Shown here piece by piece: positions 37,394 through 47,823 of a stretch of 64,000 nt of DNA. The notes below the pieces were generated by a model. The model did no database searches, was not told where the DNA came from, and saw only the letters and a list, made by a program, of their open reading frames with translations. The DNA is taken from NCBI GenBank assembly GCA_025716855.1, contig JAIXMQ010000029.1, forward strand, positions 62,001 to 126,000. Reading direction: 5' to 3'. Positions within the stretch are counted from its first letter, which is position 1. Every line of letters begins with the position of its first letter. A program made the translations under genes and the position numbers. This stretch comes from Pilaira anomala. Lineage: Eukaryota; Mucoromycota; Mucoromycetes; Mucorales; Mucoraceae.

Positions 37394-37513
37394 ACTTTGT
37401 GATCGTTTTTGTTTTGTGCGTGGAGGTGTTTTTTTGGAATAAATAAAGCAGTAATATAATTCAGGAACAGTTCTTTATTTCCAACCTGATATTTTAAATA
37501 AACATATTTTATA

Positions 37514-37830
37514 ATGTACAGGCAAACCGAAAACACAAAAACTGACATGAATGTTGAATTCAATGAGGAATTTCGCATTGGAAAAAAGTTTGCCTCAGCT
37601 GAGCAAATGAAAGCCACTGTTAAAAAATTTGGAAAAAACATAACATAGTGTTTTCTATTTCAAAATCCACTCCCTCAAAAGGTCAATATGTTTACATTTG
37701 TAAGCACGGAGGTTACAAACGAGATAGAATTGATGATAAAAGTATTGAGAAAAAATACAAAAAAAGCACACAAAAATTTGGCTGCCCAGCTTACATTAAA
37801 GTTTATAATTATTTTTACTTACAGCAATAA
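37514..37830 (+). pseudogene. Fragment of a MULE/FAR1-type transposase DNA-binding domain
   Basis: The frame from ATG 37514 reads FRIGKKFASAEQMKATVKKFGKN before a stop at 37646-37648. In the next frame it continues HNIVFSISKSTPSKGQYVYICKHGG, then KKSTQKFGCPAYIKV, with a stop at 37828-37830. The order of a FAS.E....V..F helix, then V.S.S......Y.CKHGG, then ...GCPA.I.. is that of the WRKY-GCM1-like zinc-binding domain at the N-terminus of MULE transposases. No DDE catalytic region follows. The frameshift makes it a relic. Confidence 0.55.
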
Positions 37831-38131
37831 TCTTTTTATAGTAAATGTGTCATATTTTTAAGGTACACCTTTACCTCTGGGAAAAAGGGTTATTTTACTG
37901 CTTAACTTTACTTACGAAAAAATGAATATATTATATATCTGTAATTATTTATTTACACATATGAAAAAAACACTTCCTTCCTAAAAAAGAAAAAAAAGGC
38001 TACATATTTGCACTGGAGGTGTATTTGGAGGTGTGTAAAAAAAAAAATGAAAATTGCAACGTCATAAATTTGTATTGGAGGTGTTTTTGGAGGTGTACCA
38101 AGAATTAACCTTAACGATATCATGTAAAAAT

Positions 38132-38341
38132 TTAATTTGTTTTTTCAGAATATAAATGATATGATTGAGGCTTCTCGCGAATTCTTTCTATTGAGACTAA
38201 AACAGGGTCAGTTGGATTGATATTATAGCAGACTTCAATGTTTCCAAAATTTTCCAGCTTTTTTTTACACTTTTTTACGTTTTCATCAGTATAATCTACA
38301 TAAAAAAGCATACATATTGCTTGGTTTCTTGATATTTCCAT
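38132..38341 (-). CDS. L1 right protein, short paralogue of the left protein
   Basis: ATG at 38341 to a stop at 38134-38132 gives 69 residues: ISRNQAICMLFYVDYTDENV, then KKCKKKLENFGNIEVCYN and PVLVSIERIREKPQSY. It aligns along its length with the first 65 residues of the left L1 protein (shared QAICM.FYVDYTDENVK..KKKLE). It starts 180 bases inside the outer right edge of L1 and reads towards the L2 insertion, which lies just past its stop. It could be a complete small protein or a gene cut short. Function is unknown. Confidence 0.4.
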   Translation of the reverse strand: MEISRNQAICMLFYVDYTDENVKKCKKKLENFGNIEVCYNINPTDPVLVSIERIREKPQSYHLYSEKTN

Positions 38342-38559
38342 GTAAAAAAAAAAAATCAACTCGCAAAATAGATTGGCTTATGTGGACAAAAACAAGTTAA
38401 ATGAGCGAAAAGATGGATGAAAGATGGATGAAAATTTTTATAGACAGCCCACTCTCAGCCAATACCCTCAGCGTAAAGTCATATTCAAAAAACAGCACGC
38501 ATATTTAATTTAAATGACAAAATTTATGTTGGCAACTTAAAAAGTTCATTGCTTTGAAA

Positions 38560-38908
38560 ATCTTTATATTGCCAAGACAAACAATTATATTTTCATTTCC
38601 AAATTTTTATATTTTTAAACGCAAAGCACTGTATATGAAATGTGTCGTATTATTAGACTTAGTCGAATTAGCACTTCTTGGGCTATGGTATAAAAGATTT
38701 ACTCCTTTATCTTTCACTCTTATCGTTAATTAGATAGTATGATGACACAAGTCAGTAGTTGGCAAAACTCCACTTGGAAAGAACGAAATGATTGCTGATA
38801 GAATTGAAGAAGCAGCAAAAACAGTTACAGCAAAAAACTGTAGAGGTTGGGCTCGACAAGATTAAAAATTCCAACTATTTTCAAACGCAATTCACTGTAT
38901 TTCAATTT
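38560..38908 (+). mobile_element. Tc1/mariner remnants, two right ends in tandem
   Basis: Two copies of aaacgca...cactgta (38617-38633 and 38883-38899) lie in the same orientation and look like right termini of Tc1/mariner-type elements of this group. Before the second, the frame at 38755-38865 reads VVGKTPLGKNEMIADRIEEA, then AKTVTAKNCRGWARQD and stop, which resembles the extreme C-terminus of IS630/Tc1-type transposases (..L.DRI.EA...V...C.GW.RH). The catalytic core is absent. Confidence 0.5.
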
Positions 38909-38986
38909 AATTCTTAAATGCTGAAGCAAGCTCTCCTTTTAACCAATTAAAATTGTATATAAAACCTATTTTATTTTATTTTATTT

Positions 38987-41900
38987 TTACTTTACATGTA
39001 CATTTAATTCAGGAAATAAAGCATATATAATTTCATCTAACAAAGTATAAACTAAATCTTGATTTAACCGTTTGTTTTGAAGTACGGTGAATAATCTTCT
39101 TGCTCCTTTTCTTGCGTTCTGTCTACCTACCATATTCCCAAGCAAATCTATAGAAATAAAAATATAATTAGAACTATCACTATTTAGGTCAAATGAGGTT
39201 ATTGTTGTACCTGGCAGCCACGTTGATAATTTTCGATTCGCTTCTTCTCTTGTATGAACTTTTTCTTCTGGTTTCCTACCTTCTTTAAAGGTCAATGGAC
39301 CACCATTTGGCCATAAACTATCCATAATCTTGTTGAAATAAAAAACCACCATAGGAGAAGAACTTAGATATTTTAAAGATTCCCTTAATTTTCTATAAAT
39401 GTTTTTAGTCATCTGTAGTTATATAGAATATTTAATTTTACCTCTCAATTGTGCCTTCTAGAATTTGTTGTAAAATAATGACCACAGCTTGTCTTCTTAA
39501 CCAATTTGTTTTATCTTTTAATTCAAACATTTCAATAAATAAATCACATAGAGGTTCAGTAAAACGAGTGATTCCTTCTGCTTTCAATGAATCTGGTAAT
39601 TCGGTTGATTCACTTAATTTATTATTACTACGTGAACTACTTGAACTAGCTGGTGGACTTGATTTATTATTATCTTCTTCGTTTGAAAATTCCATGACTT
39701 GTTCACCTAACCTTTGTGTGATTAAATCAAGCATTGAAGGTCCTACCAAGATATCATCAATACCAGCTGCTACAGTTTTATAAATATGTCTCATGAACCC
39801 TTTTGATTGTTTCTTTTGTGTGGATTCATCTACACCAGCTGCAGCCATTGATTTCTGTAAATTTTGAATAGAAGGAGAAGTAATTGAATGAAGAGAGCTA
39901 CTTGAACTTGATGTTGGTAATGGAACAGTATCAGTACCAATATTAGCAGTATTAGCATTAACAGCATTAGCAGCGGTTGAATGTGTAGTACTACCAAATA
40001 AACTACCAAATGGCCATTCAGTATCTGGAGCAGGTACAAAAATATTTTGTTGAGATAAAAAGGATTTGAATTCTTGACTTTGACAAATCTCTTTATTTTT
40101 TACTAAACTTCTTAGATACTTTTCTAAACTCACTCTTCTTGCTTCCACAAATGGTTTTTGTAATTTTAATAAAGGCCATTTTCCAGGAAATTCAATTACT
40201 TTGACAGCTGGATAGATCTCTTTTAATTTCTGATGAAGTGAAAAGAATTCACTGTATCTTCTGGCCACAATCCAACCTGACCCAAAATTACCATCAAATC
40301 CCAATTGTTGTATTTCAATCACATAAAGCGCAAAATCCCCATTTTTATCGGATCCAATGGTTGCACTTGTAATATTCAATTTGGACCGATCTGGCATCAA
40401 TACATTTTCTGATTCTTGTAATTGATATTGACTCTTTTGATATTTAATCTGTTGTAACTCTTGTCGAAACATACTTTTACTCTTTTTTAAAATCCTTAAT
40501 TCACCCAATTTATTTTGTGATTCTGCTTTGGAGATTAATGCATCCACAATCGCTTCTTGTGCTGTTAGTTTCTCTACTTCTTCTGCTAATTGTTCTACTT
40601 TGGATGCCAACATTAAATCTCCAGGTGGTGCAAAATGTATATTAGTTGTTGAAGTAGAAGAAGAGGTTAAATCTTGTGTACTATCTTCAATACTTGTCTT
40701 GTTTGATCCAGCTGATTTAGTTGAAACAAATGATTCTAATGAATCATGTTCAATCTCTGATATTGTATTTGTACCACCAGATGATGTCCAAGAAGGTAAT
40801 GGATACGCATTTTCAACAGGTACGGCTTTAGCTGATTTAATACCTTTTGCTCCACATAGTAAAAGTGATGAAGTTGGTTTTATATTATTGTTGTTGTTGT
40901 TGTTATTAGATGTCATGTCCAAATTATTTTTTCCATCTAGAATTGATCTTAATTCAGCTTCTACTGCATCTACTGTATTACTTCGAATGAGTCTATTTCT
41001 TTTGTTGGTTGGACCTAAATTTTCTTCATTCATAAATTCATCATCTGTCTCGATAGATTTAATAGAGGCAGGTACAGATAAACTGGCTTGACTGATATCG
41101 GTTGGAGATGAAAGCAAATTGGATAATGAGATGAATTTATTATTTGGGTTTGTAGGAGTTGTTTGAGTTGAATCAGAGAGTGCACGATGATGTCCTCTTG
41201 TTGATCTAGTATTATCCGTATCTATCTTTAAATTCATTGTGCTATCATCAAAACTTCTTCTTTTTTCTTCTGGTATTGCCACTGTTGGTCCAGACGATAA
41301 GAACTTAAAATATAAATCAGATCGTTTAAAATAAGGAAAATGTTCTTTTTCAATTTCCCAAAATATATGTTGTTGAATACGATATAAATGTAATCTTAAT
41401 TCTCGAATATGTTCTTCAAATAGTTCTTCATTTTTTGCTTTTTCTGCTAATTGAATTGTATGAATTAAATCTGTATTCAATTGATCAAGCACATGTAATC
41501 GATGAGGAGCAGTTTCAGTAAAGTACATTTCATATACCATCTTGACATCTTGTAAAAATGTCATGCGTTCATGTGGTGTTTTAGCCTCTGTACTATGAAA
41601 TCCTTCAACAATTAACCAAAACTGTAATTTCACCATATCTCCTCTTCGATCCATAAATTCCATAAAATATGAAAGTCCAGATGTATTTGTTAATATATCT
41701 CGTAAATTATATCCAATACTTGATATAATCGTACTTTGTTTTCTACCACCAAATAATTGTGATGTTGATTTTTTCTATACTTGTATACATTAATAAAAAT
41801 TATTTTTATATTTTTAAGCAAAAACTTTACAAAATTAAATTGTTCACCGGATAAATTACTAATTCTTTTATCTACTCTCTTTTTAGCTGTACTAAGTCGA

Positions 41901-43431
41901 TTCACATACACAATAATATCTTCTACTTTTTCACCATCCATGACTTCTTCTGGATCACGATCCGCTATACATACATATAAGCTTACGAAAATGCAAAAAA
42001 AGTTACATGATATCATTACCTATTTGAGCCTTCTTTTTTCTTATTTGCGTGACCAAATCATTTCTTACACGTTTTAAATCCAATAGGTTTTTTTCATCAT
42101 CGATTACTTTTAAAAAGTCTTGATAAGTCTTTCTACCCAAACCAAATCCATACCGTTTCTTTTTTTGCTTTAAATTATTTGTTTGTCTATCATCTTCCTC
42201 TTCATCCCAATCATCAGTCGATACTCCTGTACCCAAATAAGCAGATGAAAATTGACTTTTGGGTCCCATTCTGATCCTTTTGTTGATTGGTTTATTACAT
42301 GCATTAAATACTTCCTCTGGATCAATGTCGTTTACGGAATGTCGATTTAAAACTTCACGTAACTGACGTACCATCTTTCTATTTAAGAATATGAGTATAT
42401 GAATACATATATTTCTTCTTTTTAAAGAAAAATAGTGTATACGTTACTGTTCAATAATTGCTTTACCCAACTATATATACATATATATAAAAAAACAAGT
42501 CAATAATCGTAAAAATGAATTAAAAGATAAATATATACACAAGAAGAATAATACAAACATAAGTATCAATTGTTTGATTCCAAAAATCAGGATCAGCCAA
42601 CATATCTAATACAGGTTGTAATACAGAATTTGATATGATTTCACGTATAACCACACGCACAGGACCACTTTCTAATTCCTTTTTCTCAATCAGTAAAGGT
42701 AACACACGTTCGATCAGATGTCTTAGATAAGCAATTTCTGTTGGTTTTGTTGTTACTGCTGCTGTAGTTAAAGCACCATGTAATTTACCGTGACGAAAAC
42801 GAGAAGCGAGTAATAAATCCAATTCATCTGATTGTGTGACGGATCGTTCTAATGATTTACCACGTAAAGAGATTTCTGCCGTATGAAATTCAGAGATATG
42901 AGATGTCACTTTAGGTATGATCTTATTCAGTACAACCAAAAGTAAATCTGTATTCTGTAATCGCTTGGTTATTTCAGACCCTGCTGAACGGATGATATGA
43001 TCTACTGCATAGGGAAACGATTGCTCTGTGATTTGTCCCGTTATTTTAATAAACCAAGACTGAATAAAGTCTCTGATCACGAGTTGCATTAACTGGTTAA
43101 AGGCTTCTTCAATCTCTTGATCGTCTGAAATACTCGTCTTTTTTTGCTGATTATCCAAGGCTCGCTGCTTTTGTAATCTTGGCCAAATGCTTTTATGTGT
43201 AAACCGTAAAGGTTTAAAACTTTCTGCTTTTCTTTTACTATGCGGAGACACAAAATAGTGAAGGTAGGTATATAATACAACTATATTTAATAATAATAAG
43301 GCACTTAAACTGGCCATCGGTAGTGTTAAGATCCAAATTAGATAGGTTTTATTCCATCCTATCTTTACGTGTATAAGTATAACTAGTATACAACCTAGTA
43401 AAATACAAAGTTGTTTTTTTAAGGTAGTCAT
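38987..43431 (-). CDS. MDM1: MDM1/SNX13-like protein: TM-PXA-RGS-PX-Nexin_C
   Basis: Exons 43431-42559, 42470-42448 (23 bases), 42378-42020, 41964-41831, 41774-39442, 39392-39211 and 39147-38987 give 1354 residues. Two N-terminal hydrophobic segments (residues 8-25 and 33-57) anchor it in the ER. The PXA domain spans about 95-310. The RGS-like domain (LRDILTNTSGLSYFMEFMDR to YFKRSDLYFKFL) lies around 485-625, followed by a disordered Ser/Asn-rich linker with a coiled coil. The PX domain (FALYVIEIQQLG, ARRYSEFFSLHQKLKE, FPGKWPLL) is near 920-1040 and Nexin_C near 1190-1340. Yeast Mdm1 tethers the ER to the vacuole and lipid droplets. The last intron (39210-39148) is 63 bases with no in-frame stop. 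Confidence 0.9.
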
Positions 43432-43639
43432 CTAAAGAATAAAAAAGGGGGGGGGTTTTTTTTCCTGTTTCGTCTTTTTTTTTTTAAAATAAAATGGGTA
43501 TCCCATCATTTTTGGGACAGAATTTTAATATACTTTTGGGACAAAATTTGATTATTATTGGGTCACCTTTTTGAGAGGACGCTCTTCTCTTTTTTTTTTC
43601 GTTTTCTTTTTCTTTTCCTATTTTATAAAACCAACAAAA

Positions 43640-45354
43640 ATGCTATTAGGAAAAAAACGAAGCCATCCTACTAGTACTTCAACAATGAAAAGGTAAAAAA
43701 AAAAGAAAACGAAAACGAAAACGAAAACAACCACATTAAGTCTTTATTATTCACTTTCTTTTGCTTCTAACGCGCGTAGTGGTATTGTAGATTCCAAACG
43801 TCAATTCTTAGAACAAGTAACGAAACTGCTTTATTCATCACCTTTTTGTTTTTACATTCGGCTAAACATTCTTCTTTTTAGAGATTAAAGGAGGTTATGA
43901 CATTATTCCAGCAACAAACAGAATTGATTCCCAACATTGACACTTTACCTACAGCACAATTAAAGCCTGATGCCGATTTATCAGTTTATAACACGCCATT
44001 AGTAAAGAACTATTCAGTAGATATCAGTTTACTTTGGAGTCTATCCAGCGCTTTATATAAAGGCAAAGTACAAACTTGGATCCGCGATTTAGTCTCACCA
44101 GGTTTATCAAGTCAATTAGAACTGAATCAAATACAACATGCTTCTGATCCTTTTGTTTCAACATTTACTTATTTATCTTTTGGACAACGTGAATTAGCGT
44201 GTGAAGAAGCCAAGAAAAACAACGAATTTCAATTAGCAATGTATATTTCTCATTCCGAGTTTAAAGACGTCAAGGCAGTTGTGAAAGAATATATGAATAC
44301 TTTGAAAACACAAGGACAATGGCAAACCATGTCCATCTTCCATAAGCGTTGTTGTTACATTTTAGCAGGCCATTTAGGATACGTAGATGAAGATAACTTT
44401 ATTGTAACTGAAAAGAGTTCTTGGCAATGCACATTGGGTATGTATCTTTGGTACGGAAATCGATTTGATGAACCAGTTTCACTTGCAAAATACAATAAAG
44501 CATTTGATGAATCAGTTGTCAATATCCGTCATTTCAAAACAATCAAGAATATAGCTCGTCCAGATGTAAGCTGTTTATGGTATCAGTTATTACAATGGTG
44601 GTTAGGAGATGCAAGTTTAGCTCGCTTAGATACTTGGCCTTTAGACTTGGTTTGGTTATTAAGTATCTATAAACCTTCGAGTTCAATTGATTCATCGTAT
44701 GCATTAAAATGGATTGAAAAGGCAGAAAGTATGGATGAAGCTGAATTTTCTATTTATGCTGCATTGTTTATGCCTAGGTAAAAAATTCATGCATTTTAGT
44801 TGATATTTTTTTTTTTCTTATACATATTTTTTTTAGTCCTGAAGAACGAATCAATTATATTTTACGTCAATGTGAATGGAAAGATGAACAGAAATTATTA
44901 AATGAATATTATATTCCAAGTAAAAATATACATATTGCAAAAGCATTAAACGCGCATGATGATTGGAATTTTGATGAAGAGTATGAGATTTTATTACAAG
45001 GTCAATTATACGAACAAGCAAAGATGACCTTATTATATTTCGTTTTACCCAGATATTTTAAATGTAAGTATTATGAAAGTAAAGAAATATAAAAATATTT
45101 ACTTTTTTTTTTTTTACTTAGATGATACTGCTGCGTCTATCGAAAAATGCCTGTCTTTTGTCAATGCATACCCAAAAGATAAAGACGAATTAATTCAACT
45201 TATTCAATCTACTTTAATATATCTATTAGACGATAATAAGAACACAGAGACATCAGAAATATTATTACAAAAACTCAAAGATTTAACACCTAAATATGGA
45301 GGAAGAAATACACAAGTATTATTTAAAAACTTGATTGAAGCCATGATGTTTTAA
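43640..45354 (+). CDS. NUP96: Nup96/Nup145C-type nucleoporin, short stand-alone form
   Basis: Exons 43640-43692, 43780-43816, 43882-44777, 44837-45063 and 45122-45354 give 481 residues. The helical core matches the Nup96 family: LLWSLSSALYKGK, TYLSFGQRELACEEAKKNNEFQLAMYISHSE, HKRCCYILAGHLGYV and WQCTLGMYLWYGN, corresponding to the EACxLAxxxGDxRLALLLSQ and LGLHLWYG blocks. Nup96 is a Y-complex (Nup84 complex) scaffold that joins Sec13 and Nup84. Most family members are much longer, carrying a Sec13-binding strand region and, in many species, an upstream Nup98 with an autoproteolytic site. Neither is visible here. Only 208 bases separate its start from the divergent MDM1 start, so no room exists for a Nup98 portion upstream. 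Confidence 0.8.
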
Positions 45355-45382
45355 TTATATTTTTTAGTAAATAATAATAAAA

Positions 45383-45706
45383 TTATCTGTTTTCAATATA
45401 TTTCTTATAAGCTAATACGAGAGCAGCACCAGTAATTAAACCTTGATAGAAAGTAATGGCAGTAGATGAGGTTAAAAAGTGTTCAGCTTTTTGAATCTGA
45501 GGGCCTGCTTTTGCTTGTATTTCTGAGAATTCAGATTTTATTTTATTTACTTCTTGTTCTGCTCGTCTGGTAGCTCTTTTAACATCATCGTCTTCCAAGA
45601 CTTCATCTACTTTCTTTGCACCTTCTTTAACTTTATCTCCTACTTTATCTGCTCCTTGTTGAATCTTTGAATCGATTTCTTCAGCTTTTTGAGTTGTTGT
45701 AGACAT
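45383..45706 (-). CDS. Small tail-anchored membrane protein
   Basis: A single-exon frame of 107 residues. Residues 1-75 are an amphipathic, charged helix with repeats (QGADKVGDKVKEGAKKVDEV) resembling LEA/apolipoprotein-like helices. One hydrophobic segment (residues 79-98, AITFYQGLITGAALVLAY) is followed by a short basic tail KKYIENR. The DDDVKRATRRAEQ stretch is reminiscent of fungal OM14-type mitochondrial outer-membrane proteins, but the similarity is weak. The ATG at 45706 follows an A-rich leader. It converges on the Nup96 gene with 28 bases between stops. Confidence 0.65.
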   Translation of the reverse strand: MSTTTQKAEEIDSKIQQGADKVGDKVKEGAKKVDEVLEDDDVKRATRRAEQEVNKIKSEFSEIQAKAGPQIQKAEHFLTSSTAITFYQGLITGAALVLAYKKYIENR

Positions 45707-45833
45707 TATTTAATATAAAAATAAAGAGATAAACAAAAACTTTAATTCCAAGATATCATGTTGTATTTTATTTCAAAAAAAAAAAAATCCCTCGTTGAAT
45801 TTAAATAAAAATGACGATGAGTCAAACCTTCTA

Positions 45834-46814
45834 TTAATGAACGTAATCTCTCTTTACAATAGCATTAAAAGTATCTAAATTATGAGCATATTCCTTTACA
45901 AATTCAGCTTCCATTTCATGCATACGAGATCCAATTAATACAAGAGAATGAAGAGGTCCACCAAAATCAACATCAACTAATTCCTCTAAAGTACCTGCAA
46001 CAATCTTTTGGGTATCTGTACCAATACGAGCACAACCAATAGCTAATGAATCTGGCTTACAAATACCCTCTCCACGCTTCTCTTCAATTTCTAAAAGTTG
46101 TTCGACTGCTTCATTGACTGTCATATAACGAGGAGGTTCATAAATCAAACGACCTCTATTATTATATATAAAAAGTTTAATTTTTTTTTTTCGTTCTGCA
46201 TCATTCTTTGTTTTTCATTTTACCTGGCCATGTTTTCAATACTTTGTTCCTTGACTTTAATATCCAACAAACATAATGTATGAAGACCAATTTGATGGTT
46301 TTCCTTGACTCGGTCATAGAAACTATCAGGACGCCATGTCTCGGTAAAGAAAACGATAGAAATTGTTTGTCCAAAGTTATAAAGTTGAAGACCACAAGCT
46401 CCAATAGCATTCATAATAGAAGCGTTATGAATGACTTTGACAGGAATGTTTAACTCACGAGCACGAATAACGAGATCAGTATGTGTAGTAGCACTATGTA
46501 ATATATACATATATAAGTACTTAAAGTTTTAATATGCATATATAAAAAACATACCCATAAGGATCACCCACAACCAAGAAAGAAACATCAACCTTGTCAG
46601 CATCAGCAAGAATAACATCACTTTCGGATTCAACCATTTCACGATCAGCAATAACTACTTCTTTACCATAGTATTCTTCTAACTTTTCTTTACCAATAGT
46701 TAAGATAGAAGTATAGGCTTCTAAATAAACTCGGCTAGAACTCTTTACAGCTTCTAAACCTTTGACTGTGATATCTTTTTCGTCACCTAAACCGAGACCA
46801 ATAACGTACAACAT
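45834..46814 (-). CDS. DPH5: Diphthine methyl ester synthase DPH5
   Basis: Exons 46814-46555, 46493-46224 and 46155-45834 give 283 residues, normal for the family. It starts [23 protein letters not shown] and contains [58 protein letters not shown], and LLDIKVKEQ, then [16 protein letters not shown] and [14 protein letters not shown], all diagnostic of DPH5. The enzyme uses SAM to methylate the modified histidine of eEF2 in diphthamide synthesis in the cytosol. A long A run (sense) occurs just upstream of the start in the 5' leader. The gene is intact. Confidence 0.95.
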
Positions 46815-46835
46815 GGTATTGTTAAAATAGTTGAT

Positions 46836-46866
<31 letters not shown>

Positions 46867-47823
46867 GACACTTTGTAAAAGGGTAGAAAAAAAAAGGGCT
46901 TAGACAGTCACGATCGGTCCTGAAACACTGCTTCATAACTGCTTGGTACCTACATACAAAAGTCGTTTAAGAATGAGCTGATTGGGAACGAGCTTTTATT
47001 TATTTTATGTTTAGGGTCGACATTTGTTCTACATCGTAGCCAGCATCAGATTTAAAAATTAAAGTAATTATATGTACATATTCAATCTGTGTAGGATATT
47101 CATGCTCCATGTAATAAACACCTGTGATATTCGATAAAAGTATACAGCTTCAAAAAGTCTGTATGCAAGGAAAGTAAAAGAGTAAATGTTACACTAAATA
47201 AACTAAATTAATATGTCAATTGTAATAAAGCCCAAAATGAGATGTTAAGTGAATCATTAAAAAGTCGTGAGGTTTTTTGTAGCATATAACTGATCATGAA
47301 TAAAAAAAAAGGGGGGTTTTCTTTTATTGGTATAAGAGACGCGAAAATAAAAGTCATTACAAGTAAAAATCACGTCAAGTGACTACGCGTAGAAGAAGAA
47401 AAAATTCTTAATGCACAGACAAGCTTCATTGATAGCAGCTCTTTGTCAGGCTTTATCAAAAAAAGAAGTTGTTTACTTTATTTATTTACTTTTCTCCTTA
47501 CTTGTGCTCTCTTCTTTTTTTTTTTTTACGGAGTATTATTACTCCGCCAATAGTAATTACGATTATAAAAAGTGATGCAGATACAGAGAAAGATTGACCG
47601 GTATTTATGTAAGATAAAATGAAGCAAAATACCCTTTTCCTATTTTATTATTGTTACATATATTTATATAAAAGTGGTGTGTGCGTGTGTTTGAAAAAAG
47701 GAATAAAAAAAAATAAGGGGGGAGAAGAATAGAGGGGATGAATGAATTGAAAATGATGCATTGGTATGAATTTTGATTTTTTTTTTTTTTTTTTTTTTGG
47801 TGTTGTTGCTCGTTGCTATGGTA
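46815..47823. other. Intergenic, no gene recognised
   Basis: AT-rich region between the DPH5 start and the ORMDL stop. It holds a perfect 7-base stem around TTAT at 47529-47546 (cggagtattattactccg), just after a T run. No protein or RNA gene is recognised. Confidence 0.45.

Larger units (their letters stand above)
36742..38111. mobile_element. Middle inverted-repeat element (L2), 1.37 kb
   Basis: Arms 36742-36845 and 38008-38111 are inverted, about 104 bases each, beginning aggttaattcttgg, and contain repeated acacctcca words. TAA flanks both ends (36739-36741 and 38112-38114), consistent with a 3-base target duplication as in PIF/Harbinger elements, though chance is possible. Inside are a 9-base minisatellite, a third inverted-repeat element and a fragment resembling a MULE/FAR1 DNA-binding domain. 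No complete transposase fits, so the element is probably non-autonomous. Confidence 0.75.
35388..38521. mobile_element. Outer inverted-repeat element (L1), 3.1 kb
   Basis: The termini 35388-35489 and 38420-38521 are inverted copies of 102 bases with two differences. The left arm has an extra partial tandem copy of its inner part (35509-35572, with repeated catccatctt). Between the arms lie two related reading frames pointing inward from each side and a second inverted-repeat element. No exact target duplication is visible (flanks tatttacag and atttatgtt). Long TIRs suit a MULE-like element, but no complete transposase is present, so the class is open. It lies directly upstream of TRM10. Confidence 0.75.

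Noticed and set aside
35379..38530. 9-base target duplication flanking the outer element
   Set aside because: Flanks tatttacag and atttatgtt share only a short AT-rich word and cannot be called a duplication.
47529..47546. Stem-loop cggagta-ttat-tactccg as a terminator or RNA gene
   Set aside because: Only a 7-base stem; eukaryotic context gives no reason to call a terminator, and no adjacent transcript ends there.
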